Below, one piece after another: positions 1 to 11,480 of a DNA stretch of 64,000 nt; position 1 is the stretch's first letter, and every line of letters begins with the position of its first letter. A program made the translations under genes and the position numbers. The stretch is from Ovis canadensis. Taxonomy: Eukaryota; Chordata; Mammalia; Artiodactyla; Bovidae. The notes under the pieces are model-generated. The model searched no databases. It was not told the origin of the DNA and saw nothing but the letters and a program-made list of their open reading frames with translations. The DNA is taken from assembly GCF_042477335.2 (NCBI RefSeq), contig NC_091246.1, positions 251,848,501 through 251,912,500 of the forward strand, in the 5' to 3' direction.

Positions 1-3000
1 TAACCAAGCACACCAGGCCTCCCTGTCCATCACCAACTCCCAGAGTTCACCCAAACCCATGTCTATTGATTTGGTGATGCCATCCAACCATCTCATCCTC
101 TGTTGTCCCCTTCTCCTCCTGCCCTCAATCTTTCCCACCATCAGGATATTTTTCAATGAATCAGTTCTTCGCATCACATGGCCAAAGTTTGGAGTTTCAG
201 CTTCAGCATCAGTCCTTCCAATGAATATTCAGGACTGATTTCCTTTAGGATGGACTGGTTGGATCGCCTTGCAGTCCAAGGGACTCTCAAGAGTCTTCTC
301 CAACACCACAGTTCAAAACCATCAATTCTTCAGTGTTCAGTTTTCCTTAGAGTCCAATTCTCACATCCATACATGACCACTGGAAAAATCGTAACTTTGA
401 TAGATGGACCTTTTGGCAAAGTAGTATCTCTGGTTTTCAATATGCTGTCTAGTTGGTCATAACTCTTCTTTTAAGGAGTAAGTGTCTTTTAATTTCATGG
501 CTGCAATCACCATCTGCAGTAATTTTAGAGCACCAAAAAATAAAGTCTGACACTGTTTCCGCTGTTTTCCCATCTATTTCCCATGAAGTGATGGGACCGG
601 ATGCCAATATTTTGGTTTTCTGAATATTGAGCTTTAAGCCAACTTTTTCACTCTCCTCTTTCACTTTCATCAAGAGGTTCTTTCATTCTTCTTCACTTTC
701 TGCCATAAGGGTGGTATCATCTGCATATCTGAGGCTATTGATATTTCTCCTGGCAATCTTGATTCCAGCTTGTGCTTCCTCCAGCCCAGCGTTTCTCATG
801 ATGTTCTCTGCATATAACTTAAATAAGCAGGGTGATAATATACAGCCTTGACATACTCCTTTTCCTATTTGGAACCAGTCTGTTGTTCCATGTCCAGTTC
901 TAACTGTTGCTTCCTGACCTGCATACAGGTTTCTCAAAAGGCAAGGCAGGGGGTCTGGTATTCCCATCTCTTTCAGAATTGTCCACAGTTTATTGTGATC
1001 CACACAGTCAAAGGCATTGGCATAGTCAATAAAGCAGAAGTAGATGTTTTTCTGGAACTCTCTTGCTTTTTCCATGATCCAGTGGATGTTGGCTATTTGA
1101 TCTCTGGTTCCTCTGCCTTTTCTAAAACCAGCTTGAACATCTGGAAGTTCACGGCTCATGTATTTCTGAAGCCTGGCTTGGAGAATTTTGAGCAATACAT
1201 TACTAGTGTGTGAGAGGAGTGCAATTGTGCGGTAGTTTGAACATTCTTTGGCATCGCCTTTCTTTGGGATTGGAATGAAAACTGACCTTTTCCAGTCCCG
1301 TGGCCACTGCTGAGTTTTCCAGATTTGCTGGCATATTGAGGGAAGCACTTTCAAAGAATCAACTTTCAGGATTTGAAACAGCTCAACTGGAATTCCATCA
1401 CCTCCACTAGCTTTTTTCATAGTGATGCTTCCTAAGGCCCATTTGCCTTCACATTCCAGGATGTCTGGCTCTAGGTTAGTGATCACACTATCGTGATTAT
1501 TTGGGTCATGAAGATCTTTTTTGTACAGTTCTTCTGTGTATTCTTGCCACCTCTTCTTAATATCTTCTGCTTCTGTTCGGTCCATACCATTTCTGTCCTT
1601 TATTGAGCCCATCTTTACATGAAAGGTTCCCTTGGTATCTCTAATTTTCTTGAAGAGATCTCTAGTTTTTCTCATTCTATTGTTTTCCTGTATTTCTTTG
1701 CATTGATTGCTGAGGAAGGCTTTCTTACCTCTACTTGCTATTCTTTGGAACTCTGCTTTCAAATGGGTATATCTTTCCTTCTCTCCTTTGCTTTTTGCTT
1801 CCCTTCTTTTCACAGCTATTTGTAAGCCCTCCTCAGACAGCCATTTTGCTTTTTTTGCATTTCTTTTTCTTGGGGATGCCCTTGATTCCTGTCTCCTGTA
1901 CAGGGCCATGAACCTCATTCCATAGTTCATCAGGCACTCTGTCTATCAGATCTAGTCCCTTAAATCTATTTCTCACTTCCACTGTATAGTCATAAGGGAT
2001 TTGATTAAGCTCATACCTGAATGGTCTAGTGGTTTTCTCCACTTTCTTCAATTTCAGTCTGAATTTGGCAATAAGGAGTTCAAGATCTGAGCCACAGTCA
2101 GCTCCCAGTCTTGTTTTTGCTGACTGTACAGAGCTTATCCATCTTTGGCTGCAAAGAATATAATCAATCTGATTTCGGTGTCGACCATCTAGTGATGTCC
2201 ATGTGTAGAGTCTTCTCTTGTGTTGTTGGGAGAGGGTGTTTGCTGTGACCAGTGCGTTCTCTTGGCAGAATTCTATTAGTCTTTGCCCTGCTTCATTCTG
2301 TACTCCAAGGCCAAATTTGCCTGTTACTCCAGGTGTTTCTTGACTTCCTACTTTTGCATTCAATCCCTTTAATGAAAAGGAAATCTTTTCTCAATTTTAG
2401 TTCTAGAAGGTCTTGTAGGTCTTCATAGATAGACTTGGATTACCATGATATTGCATGATTTCCCTTGGAAACGAACAGAGATCATTCTCTCATTTTTGAG
2501 ATTGCATCCAAGTACTGCATTTCAGACTCTTTTGCTGACCATGATGGCTACTTCATTTCTTCTGAGGGACTCCTGCCCACAGTAGTAGATATAATGGTTA
2601 TCTGAGTTAAATTCACCCATTCCAGTCCATCTTAGTTTGCTGATTCCTAGAATGTCAACGTTCACTCTTGCCATCTCCTGTTTGACCACTTCCAATTTGC
2701 CTTGATTCATGGACCTAAGTTTCCAGGTTCCTATGCAATATTGCTCTTTACAGCATCGGACCTTGCTTCTATCACCCGCCCCATCCACAAATGGGTGTTG
2801 TTTTTGCTTTGCCTCATCCCTTCATTCTTTCTGGAGTTATTTCTCCACTGATCTCCGGTAGCATATTGGGCACCTCCTGACCTGGGGACTTCCTCTTTCA
2901 GTGCCCTATTTTTTGCCTTTTAATACTGTTCATGGGGTTCTCAAGGCAAGAATACTGAAGTGGTTTGCCATTTCCTTCTCTAGGGACCACATTCTGTCAG

Positions 3001-3064
3001 ACCTCTCCACCATGACGCATCCGTCTTGGGTGGTCCCGCAGGCATGGCTTGGTTTCATTGAATT
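1..3064 (-). mobile_element. BovB (RTE) LINE in intron 3 of gene A, 3' end outside window
   Basis: The minus strand encodes BovB protein pieces. An endonuclease N-terminal part lies at 2788-2522, an APE-type endonuclease part at 2363-1833, and a 415-codon reverse-transcriptase stretch at 1930-683 carrying the YADD catalytic motif. Stops and frameshifts separate them, so the copy is dead. The 5' end abuts ACCGAGGTT at 3065-3073, which matches ACCAAGGTT at 61231-61239 on the other side of the sister copy in gene C. This is a target-site duplication. The copy is about 0.2% different from 61287-64000. Confidence 0.93.
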
Positions 3065-3159
3065 ACCGAGGTTACTGTTCATTTTTTCATCATCATGGGT
3101 TCTTAGAGTAGCCCAGACAGGAGGCAGCCCCACCCTGGTGATCATTTTCTTCTTCTTGT

Positions 3160-3357
3160 TCGTGGTCACTATATCGCATCTTACTCTTTGCAACCCCATG
3201 AAGTTTGACCCGCCCGTCTCCTCTGTCCATGGGATTTCCCAGGCAAAAATACTGGAGCATGTTGCCATTTCCTTCCTCGGGGGATTTTCCTGACCCAGGA
3301 CTTGAACCCATGTCTCCTGCTTGGCAGGCAAATTCTGAGCCACCTGGGAAGCCCTGA
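3160..3357 (-). mobile_element. Bov-tA-type tRNA-Glu SINE (diverged)
   Basis: Reverse complement of the ruminant SINE. The 'ttgcaacccc' and 'ctgtccatgggatttcccaggc' regions and the terminal 'gagccacctgggaagccc' are all recognisable. It is more than 5% different from its counterpart at 32260-32457. Confidence 0.85.
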
Positions 3358-3475
3358 TCTCCATTTTACTGACAAGAAAACTGAAATTAGAGTGAACAGT
3401 TTGCTCAGGGTCACACAGCTACAAATGAGTAGCCTGGGCTGTAACCCAGGACGCCAAGCCCCAGGGTCCACACAT
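3358..3475 (+). mobile_element. MIR SINE fragment
   Basis: Old MIR core ('ctccattttactgac' followed by 'ggtcacacagcta'). It lies in intron 3 of gene A and is also present in gene B at 32458-32575. Confidence 0.6.
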
Positions 3476-3624
3476 GGAGAAATGCGGCAAGTTCCGGGGC
3501 TGGAAGGTGAATGGGCTCACCAGCTGTCCCTGTTAACTGAGAACTTAGTGGCAACAGCTGATATGGCCAAGATTTATTGACCATTTACTATGTGCTAAAG
3601 GCTTTGCCTTCTTATTTTAATCAG

Positions 3625-3668
3625 AATATATATATGTGTGTGTATGTGTATGTATGTGTGTATACATA
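3625..3668. repeat. (TA)n/(TG)n microsatellite
   Basis: An alternating purine-pyrimidine tract in intron 3 of gene A. The tract in gene B (about 32720-32742) is much shorter, which explains part of the change in shift across intron 3. The following stretch, 3670-4398, holds an L1-like 3' fragment ('atgctatacagtaggtcc', about 3700-3745) and a BovB-tail-like piece at 4015-4077. It is otherwise unique intron. Confidence 0.7.
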
Positions 3669-4398
3669 TTCTTTTTCAGATTTTTATCTCTTATAGATTA
3701 TTACAAAATACTCAGCAGAGTTCCCCATGCTATACAGTAGGTCCGGCTCTCTTGTCCCCGTTTGACAGATGGTGAAACTGAAGCACCATTGTCCATCTTT
3801 CATCAGAGTCTTTGCACATGCTGTTCCTTCTGCCAGGAACGGCCCCTCTCCTCCACCCTGGCTTTCCAGAGTAGGACCAACAGCTCACTCTTCTGATCTC
3901 AGCTCAAATGGCTTTTGACACTCAGTCAGTCCCATTGGTTACCAGCTCAGAGCCCCTGCCTCGTGCCTGACTCCTGGGAAGCACGGTTGCACTCACTTCT
4001 GTGAAGGGCAGGGAGGCCTGGCACGCTGCCATCCATGGGGTCACAGAGAGTCAGACACAACTGAGAGACCGAACACCAATGACCACACACTTCTCCGACA
4101 CTGCCCCCATCCCGGGGAGTGTAGCTCGGGCATCCGTTCTGTTCTCCTCTCCCCCCGGGGCTGTCGAGGGACAGGTGCTCAACTGTTTACTGAACAGATG
4201 AATAAATGCAGGAGCAATGGCACACAGGGAGGTCACACCCCTGCCCAAGGGCACAGAGCCAGAGTCCAGGGAGCTGGGAAGGGCACCAAAGGCTGGACAA
4301 GGGCTGAGCTGCCTTCAGCGGCTCCCCTCCAGGGGGGCGACCCACCCTACCACAGGAGGGGGCAGACCACTTAAGTGCCCTCCTCCACCCCCTCACAG

Positions 4399-4547
4399 CC
4401 ACCAAGGGGAGCTGGTGTGAGCAACAGCTGTGCGCCTGTGACAAGATGTTGGCTTTCTGCCTGCAGCGGAACCTGAACACCTACAAGAATCACCTGCGTC
4501 ATCTGTCCAGATGCGAGGGTGAGATCCCCAAGTGCCACACCGTCTAG
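4399..4547 (+). CDS. PLA2G2D: Gene A: last coding exon of a secreted group II phospholipase A2 (PLA2G2D-like), partial gene
   Basis: Terminal exon of a Ca2+-dependent secreted PLA2, an enzyme class that releases the sn-2 fatty acid from phospholipids outside the cell. The acceptor is 'ctcacag|CC' and the frame starts in phase 1 (last two bases of a Ser codon). It encodes 49 residues beginning S-T-K-G-S-W-C and including the Q-L-C-A-C-D-K helix with the second active-site Asp. The C-terminal tail has two cysteines, as in group II enzymes, and ends C-H-T-V-stop. Exons 1-3 lie left of the window; the upstream intron carries a BovB. Against exon 4 of gene B there are 7 substitutions in 149 bp, four of them replacements (Glu/Gln, Met/Thr, His/Tyr, Val/Leu). 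Subfamily assignment rests on similarity to PLA2G2D; another group II paralogue is possible. Confidence 0.9.
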
Positions 4548-6414
4548 CCTGTCCCCCTGCATCTTGAGCTCTGAGGAAGACCCCCAGGACCACTGGACAC
4601 AGCCCCGACCCAGCCTGGTGCCTTTAAAACACTCCTGGGAAGAGGAAGGGGCTTGGCCTCGCCCCTAGCTCCCACTTGCCTCTTGGACCTTCTGAATCTC
4701 CCCGGCTGTCTCCTCTGAGGGTGGATTGAGATCTTAGGAAAAACCAAGGCCAGGGAGCTGCCAGGGGGAGTGTGTGTTTTGGCATGGGTGGCAGGGTCTC
4801 AGGCGGGGTGGGGCAGGTTCTTCCTTCATGACCACTCACCAGGCCCCTCCAGGCTCTCCCTGCCCCTGAAACACCATCCAAGCAGCTGCCAGAGTGGCCT
4901 CTGTAAAAGGCAATACAGATCTTTCTGTCAACGGGATTCTGCTTGTTCAAACCCCAAGGCCCTAAGTCCTGCCTCCCACTCCATCTCACCCCTCCAGTCA
5001 TCACAGGACACACGCGTACCTATGGCTGATTCATGCTGATGTGTGGCAGAAACCAACGCAATATCATGAAGCAATTATCCTCCAATTAAAAATAAATAAT
5101 GAAAATAAAAGCCACAACCCCAAGGCCCTGCACCATCCAGGATGGGTCGGGGGGCGGCGGGCGGGGTGTCTGGGACCTGTTACTGCCTGGCACTGTGTCC
5201 CTCTCCCTTGGAGCTTTGGGGACCCTCGCAGACTTGGCTAATGCCTGTCTTGGACTCATTGCAGCTCTGGTGCCCAAAGCAGTACTCCAAACCCAGAAGG
5301 GGTTCAGGAAATACTTTTCAAGGCAAGAACTAGACCAAGCTCCCTGGGCTCCAGGCACCTGGTCTGCAGGCCATGGGACTTCTGGGCACTCTTTCCTCTC
5401 TGACTGCCAGGCCTTTGCTCAACTTGGACTTCTGCAGCGATGCTCCACTGGCCTGCTGTCTCCCAGGTAGCTAAGCCCACCCTAGGCTCCTCGGGGTCCA
5501 AGGGCCGCTTCCTACAGAAGTCTTCCCCGGCCGATTCCTCTCCAGTTCCAAGGGCTCACTCCCACCCTCAAGCTCCCGCAGCACTTTACAGGTCTTCACC
5601 TTGCCGAGCTCCCACTGTGTGGTGTGTGATTGTCTGGACCACACTGAGCAGACTGGAGCTCCGGGAGGGTGGAGTCCACGTCACTCTCATCTCTGCTTCC
5701 TCTGCTCCCCCAGGTGAAAGGCGGGCAGTCAATGCTTTGGAATCAAAGGAGCCCCCAGAGGAGAGATGGAGGTGGGGGCAGGTGGTGTTCAGGCCCCACC
5801 CAGATCCCCTCTTGGCCCAGGTCCCCAACCCAGGGGTCGGCTGCCAAGTGCGCACTTCGGCCTCCTTCTCTTGAGGATGCCCCCAGGCTGCTGGGCGCTG
5901 CCATGCCCACCACCCACCCCTCCTCGCCCACCTCGAACCAGTGAGTTGGGAGAATGATACCGTGGAGGGCATAACCGCCCTCCCCCCGCCTGATGCAGGA
6001 GCATCTGGGTCGTACATGGTGTGCCCCAGAGCTCCTCCTGGGTTCCGGCTAGATGTCTTGATCTGTGCCCTGGCCTACCCTGTTCTCCTCTTTCTCCTAC
6101 TGGTTTCCCCCTAAGGGCACTTCCTCAATACATCATTCCCTTGCCCAAGAATTCTCGTCTCAGGCTTGACATCAGGGAGTCTGCCTTCATCGGATGAATG
6201 GCTAGATGGTGAATCTATTCTTACAAGAAGTCCCAACCGGTCATTCATATATGATTAGCTACATGGCCGGGTCACCTGGAGCCACCCACGCCCGCTGGTC
6301 TGTGACACACATCTGTGAAACAGCTGACCGAGTGGTTTTCCTTCCGTGTGAAGCTCAGTGGCTCATGCCAGAGAACATAGTAGAGGCTAAGAACTATGGG
6401 TGCCGGGTTCAGAT
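4548..6414 (+). other. 3' UTR of gene A and unique downstream DNA
   Basis: GC-rich sequence directly after the stop codon, probably 3' UTR at first. I see no further gene. Several antisense and overlapping open frames here are best explained by low stop density in GC-rich DNA. An L1 tail with AATAAA motifs is embedded at 5008-5110. Confidence 0.55.
5008..5110 (+). mobile_element. L1 3' end fragment with poly(A)-signal motifs
   Basis: Matches the ruminant L1 3' end ('tatggctgattcatg', 'ggcagaaacc', 'caattatcctccaatt'). AATAAA occurs at 5091 and 5104, about 545 bp after the gene A stop codon. It could supply the gene's polyadenylation signal; that is inference. Confidence 0.75.
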
Positions 6415-6522
6415 TCCAAGGACTTTATTGGCAGTCCAGTGGCTAGAATTCTGCACCTTCACTGCCAAGGGCCCAGGTTCGATCCGTGTTTGGGGAACTA
6501 AGATCCCAAAAGCTGTGCAATT
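6415..6522 (+). mobile_element. CHR-type tRNA-Glu SINE fragment
   Basis: Contains the B-box-like 'ggttcgatccgtg' and 'ggggaactaagatccc', typical of the ruminant CHR SINE. It directly precedes the BovB beginning at 6524. Confidence 0.75.
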
Positions 6523-6523
6523 C

Positions 6524-9014
6524 AGTCTAGTCACCCAGTAGTGTCCAGCTCTTTGCAACCCCATGGACTGGGGCACACAAGCCTCCCTGTCCATCACCAA
6601 CTCCAAGAGCTTACTCAAACCCATGTCCATCGAGTCGGTGATGCCATCCAACCATCTCATCCTCTGTCGTCCCCTTGTCCTCCCATCTTCAATCTTTCCC
6701 AGCATCAGGGTCTTTTCCAATGAGTCAGTTCTTCACATCAGGTGGCAAAGTATTGGAGTTTCAACTTCAGCATCAGTCCTTCTAATGAATATTCCAGACT
6801 TATTTTCTTTAGGATGGACTGGTAGAACTTCCTTGCAGTCCAAGGGACTCTCAAGAGTCTTCTCTAACACCACTTCAAAAGCATCAGTTCTTCGGCCCTC
6901 AGCTTGCTGTATAGTTCAACTCTCTCATCCGTACATGACTACTGGAAAAACCATACCATTGACCAGCTAGTCAAAAGACATAGCTTTGCAAACCATACTT
7001 TGTTGGCAAAGTAACATCTCTGCTTTTGAATATACCCTCTAGGTTGGTCATAACTTTTCTTCCAAGGAGGAAGCGTCTCTTAATTTCATGGCTGTAGTCA
7101 CCATCTGCAGTGATTTTTGCCAAAAAAGTAGTCTGTCAGAGTTTTCATTGTTTCCCCCTTCTATTTGCCATGAAGTCATGGGACCAGATGCTATGATCTT
7201 AGTTTTCTGAATGTTGAGCTTTAAGCCAGCTTTTTCACTCCCTTCTTTGACTTTGATCATGAGAATCTTTAGTTCTTTGCTTTCTGCCATAAGGGTGGTG
7301 TCATCTGCGTATCTAAGGTTGTTGATATTTCTCCCAGCAATCTTGATTCCAGCTTGTGCTTCATCCAGCCCAGCATTTCTCGTGATGTACTCTGCATAGA
7401 CGTTAAAATAGCAGGGCAACAATAAACAGCCTTGACTTACTCCTTTCCTGATATGGAACTAGTCTGTTGTTCCATGTCCAGTTCTAACTGTTGCTCCTTG
7501 ACCTGCATACAGATTTCTCAGGAGTCAGGTAAGGCGGTCTGGTATTCCCATCTCTTGAAGAATTTCCACAGTTTGTTGTGATCCACAGAGTCAAAGACTT
7601 TGGCATAGTCGATAAAGCAGAAATAGACGTTTTTTTTTTCTGGAACTCTCTTGCTTTTTCAATGATCCACTGAATGTTGGCAATTTGATCTCTGGTTCCT
7701 CTGCCTTTTCTGAATCCAGCTTGAACATCTGGAAGTTCACAGTTCACATATTGCTGAAGCCTGGCTTGCAGAATTTTGAGCATTACTTTGCTAGTGTGTG
7801 AAATGAGTGCAATTGTGTGATAGTTTGAGCATTCTTTGACATTGCCTTTCTATGGGGTTGTAATGAAAACAGACCTTTCCATTCCTGTGGACACTGCCGA
7901 GGTTTCCAAATTTGCTGGCATACTGAGTGCAGCACTTTCATCTTTGAGGATTTGAAATACGTCACCTGGCATTCCATCACCTCCACTAGCTTTGTTCATA
8001 GTGATGTTTCCTAAGGCCCACTTGACTTCACATTCCAGGATGTCTAGCTCTAGGTGAGTGATCACACCATAGTGATTATCTGGGTCATGAAGATCTTTTC
8101 TGTGTAGTTCTTCTGTGTATTGTTGCCACCTCCTCTTAATATCTTCTGCTTCTGTTCAGTTAAGTTCAGTTCAGTTGCTCAGTCATGTCTGACTCTTTGC
8201 GACCCCATGAATTGCAGCACGCCAGGTATCCCTATCCATCACCAACTCCCGGAGTTCACCCAAACTCATGTCCATCGAGTCGGTGATGCCATCCAGCCAT
8301 CTCATCCTCTGTCATCCCCTTCTCCTCCTTCCCCCAATCCCTCCAAGCATCAGAGTCTTTTCCAATGACTCAACTCTTTGCATGAGGTGCCCAAAGTATT
8401 GGAGTTTCAGCTTTAGCATCAGTCCTTCCAAAGGACACCCAGGACTGATCTCCTTTAGAATGGACTGGTTGGATCTCCTTGCAGTCCAAGGGACTCTCAA
8501 GAGTCTTCTCCAACACCATAGTGCAAAAGCATTAATTCTTCGGCACTCAGCTTTCTTCACTTTAGGTCTATACAATTTCTGTCCTTTATGTGCCCATCTT
8601 TACGTGAAAAGCTCCCTTGGTATCTTTAATTTTCTTGAGGAGATCTCTAGTCTTTCCCATTCTGTTCTTTTCCTCTATTTCTTTGCCTTGATCACTGAGG
8701 AAGGCTTTCTTATCTCTCCTTGCTATTCTTTGGAACTCTGCATTCACATGGGTATATCTTTCCTTTTCTCCTTTGCTTTCTGCTTCTCTTCTTTTCACAG
8801 CTAATTGTAAGGCCTCCCCAGGCAATCATTTTGCTGTTTTTTGCATTTCTTTTCCATGGGGATGGTCTTGATCCCTGTCTCTTGTACAATGTACTAACCT
8901 CCGTCCATAGTCCCTCAGGCACTCTGTCTATCAGATTTAGTCCCTTAAATCTATTTCTCAGTTCCACTGTATCATCATAAGGGATTTGATTGAGGTCATA
9001 CCTGAATGGTCTAG
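6524..9014 (-). mobile_element. BovB 3' portion, minus strand, of a 5'-inverted copy
   Basis: Reverse-complement BovB from its 3' end to the endonuclease region, ending at 'gaatggtctag'. Decayed RT pieces include a YADD motif (7422-7048), with many frameshifts. At the junction (9015-9018) it meets the BovB 5' end in opposite orientation. Together the two parts make one insertion with a 5' inversion. A younger BovB fragment is nested at 8157-8561. Confidence 0.88.
8157..8561 (-). mobile_element. Nested 5'-truncated BovB 3' fragment
   Basis: A second BovB 3' terminus ('ttcagttcagttgctcag') begins inside the older BovB after 'cttctgcttctgtt'. The older element resumes at 'taggtctatacaatttctg'. 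The insert is about 405 bp and heavily 5'-truncated. Confidence 0.82.
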
Positions 9015-9018
9015 AGTG

Positions 9019-10295
9019 ACAGGAGCTATTCCACGCTCAAGTTCAGGAGGGGTGGCCACGAGGAGATACCCTTCGTCCAAGGTAAGGAGCAGCCGCTGTG
9101 TTTTGCTGGAGCAGCTGTGAAGAGATAACCCAAGTCCAAGGTAAGAGAAACCCAAGTGAGATGGTAGGTGTTACGACAGGGCATCAGAGGGCAGACACAC
9201 TGAAACCATATCACAGAAAACTAGCTCTCTGATCACACGGACCACAGCTTTGTCTAACTCAATGAAACTAAGCCATGCCGTGTGGGGCCACCCAAGACGG
9301 ATGGGTCATGGTGGAGAGGTCTGACAGAATGTGGTCCACTGGAGAAGGAAGTGGCAAACCACTTCAGTATTCTTGCCTTGAGAACCCCATGAACAGCATT
9401 AAAAGGCATAAAGATAGGACACTGAAAGAGGAACTCCCCAGGTCAGTAGGTGCCCAATATGCTACTGGAGATCAGTGGAGAAATAACTCCAGAAAGAATG
9501 AAGGGATGAGGCAAAGCAAAAACACACCCATTTGTGGATGGGGCTGGTGATAAAAGCAAGGTCTGATGCTGTAAAGAGCAATATTGCATAGGAACCTGGA
9601 ATGTTAGGTCCATGAATCAAGGCAAATTGGAAGTGGTCAAACAGGAGATGGCAAGAGTGAATGTTGACATTCTAGGAATCAGCAAACTAAAATGGACTGG
9701 AATGGGTGAATTTAACTCAGATGACCATTATATCTACTACTGTGGGCAGGAATCCCTCAGAAGAAATGGAGTAGCCATCATGGTCAACAAGAGTCCGAAA
9801 TGCAGTACTTGGAAGCAACCTCAGAAATGACAGAATGATCTCTGTTCATTTCCAAGGCAAACCATTCAATATCACAGTAATCCAAGCCTGTGCCCCAACC
9901 AGTAACTCTGAAGAAGCTGAAGGTGAACGGTTCTATGAAGACCTACAAGACCTGTTAGAACTAACACCTAAAAAAGATGTCCTTTTCATTATAGGGGACT
10001 GGAATACAAAGTAGGAAGTGAAGAAACACCTGGGGTAACAGGCAAATTTGGGCTTGGAGTACGGAATGAAGCAGGGCAAAGGCTAATAGAGTTTTGCCAA
10101 AAGAACGCACTGTTCATAGGAAACACCCTCTTCCAACAGCACAAGAGAAGACTCTACACATGGACATCACCAGATGGTCAACACTGAAATCAGATTGATT
10201 ATATTTTTTGCAGCCAGAGATGGAGAAACTCTATACAGTCAGCAAAAGCAAGACCGGGAGCTGACTGCGGCTCAGATCATGAACTCCTTATTGCC
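9019..10295 (+). mobile_element. BovB 5' portion, inverted relative to 6524-9014
   Basis: Starts with BovB 5' UTR sequence ('gaggagatacccttcgtcc') and runs through the endonuclease N-terminus to 'gaactccttattgcc'. The missing piece between this end and the start of the minus-strand part is only about 40 bp of BovB. Stops interrupt all frames. Confidence 0.85.
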
Positions 10296-10520
10296 CTTGG
10301 AGGGTAGACAGACTGAAAACCACAACCACAGAAAACTAATCAAACTGATCCCATGGACTAGAACCGTGTCTAACTCAATGAAACTATGAGCCATGCCATG
10401 TCGGGCCACCCAAGATGGACCGGTCATGATGGAGAGTTCTGACAAATTGTGCTCCACTGGAGAAGGGAATGGCAAACCACTTCAGCATTCTTGCTTTGAC
10501 AACCCCATGAACAGTGTATA
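10296..10520 (+). mobile_element. Second BovB 5' fragment
   Basis: A further, more diverged BovB 5' piece ('gacagactgaaaaccacaac' to 'gacaaccccatgaac') abutting the inverted 5' half. Probably an older copy that served as the insertion site. Unit 2 lacks 2 bp at its end. Confidence 0.7.
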
Positions 10521-10859
10521 ATGACTATTTAGCCAAATAATTCCTAATTGTAAGCCGTTGACTCTGGAGGAGGGAGGCATCAAAGGACATTATTCCCATT
10601 TTATGGAGGTGGAAACTGAAACAGCAAGATGGGAAGCCATGTGGCTCAGGGAGTCAGGGAAGGTCTGGCTACAGGCAGCAGCCTGGGGCCCAGGACAGCC
10701 CCTCAGAACAGTCTCTCATGCTGGTTGGGCAAGTGTGGGCATTGTGGGGAGAGGATGGGGGCCCAGCAGAAGAAAGAAGGTCATGACTAGAGGCCGCTCA
10801 CCTCCTCCAGGGAGCCTGCCTGTGCATCCGTTATTACGTCTGGGCTCTCCTAATACCTG
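10521..10859. other. Mostly unique intergenic DNA
   Basis: Contains a weak MIR-like stretch at about 10580-10660 ('cccattttatggaggtgg'). I see no gene. Confidence 0.5.
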
Positions 10860-10969
10860 TGTCAGTTTGCTCAGGCTGCCACAGGGTGGGTGGCTGAAAC
10901 AAGAGAATTTCGTTTCCTCACAGTTCTAGAAGCTGGAGGTCAGAGATCAAGCTAGTGTAAGTAACCAGC
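10860..10969 (+). mobile_element. Left part of an ancient mammalian interspersed repeat
   Basis: 'gtcagtttgctcaggctgcc' followed by 'cacagttctagaagctggag' is a widespread mammalian repeat sequence. Its right part is recognisable at 11838-11998 ('ctccaaacatggtactgggg', 'caacccataacacc'). The element is split by the LTR at 10970. I do not name the family with certainty. Confidence 0.55.
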
Positions 10970-11349
10970 TGTGGGGTCCGGCTGCTCGCTGCTCCAAAAA
11001 AGCCAATAAAGAGGCAAGGTTGGTGGAAAGGAAAGTTTATTTTGGATGCTAGCAACTAGGAGGGGTTGCAGGGAGGGCAGATGCCTATCTAAAGTCATAC
11101 CCTGCCCCCCTGACAATTAGCTTTTACAGACAGAGGAGGGGGCTACATAAGAGAAACAGCACAGTCGGCCCTGACGGTCATTTTGAAATTGGCCGTCGGT
11201 GGTCTGACCATCATCTTGATTGTTTCAAGTATAGTTGGTCTTCAGGTCTAGGGTCCGTTTGTTCCCACTTCCCTGAGGCCAGTTCTTGGAACTGGGGCAG
11301 CTTATGTCCTGGCTACGGTCTGCTCATCAGGCAGTTAACTTATCCGCCA
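10970..11349 (-). mobile_element. Solo LTR, probably gamma-type endogenous retrovirus
   Basis: On the minus strand it starts TGGCGGATAAG and ends CCGGACCCCACA. An AATAAA lies upstream of a short R/U5-like end. No coding region is attached. I could not identify matching target-site duplications at these ends, so the boundaries are approximate. Confidence 0.6.
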
Positions 11350-11361
11350 GGTAGAAGGAAA

Positions 11362-11480
11362 TTGCATGGAGAAGGCGATGGCAACCAGTGTTCTTGCCTG
11401 GAGAATCCCATGGACCGAGGAGCCTGGCAGCCTACAGCCCATGGGGTCACAAGAGTCGGGCATGGCTTAGTGAGTAAAGC
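11362..11480 (+). mobile_element. Bov-tA SINE fragment
   Basis: 3' part of the SINE ('tcttgcctggagaatcccat', 'catggggtcacaagagtcgg'). Confidence 0.8.

Noticed and set aside
683-1930. 415-codon reverse-transcriptase frame as a host gene
   Set aside because: It is part of a BovB LINE with interrupted endonuclease frames. It is a mobile-element relic, not a host gene.
1-2714. Window start identical to window end as a circular or wrap-around artefact
   Set aside because: The two copies differ at several positions, and their flanks (gene A exon 4 side, gene C exon 3 side) fit two separate insertions of a duplicated gene, with gene B in between lacking it.
5440-6017. Several overlapping 60-144 codon frames on both strands downstream of gene A
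   Set aside because: They overlap each other in many frames in GC-rich DNA with few stops. They have low-complexity Pro/Gly/Ser composition and no recognisable domain.
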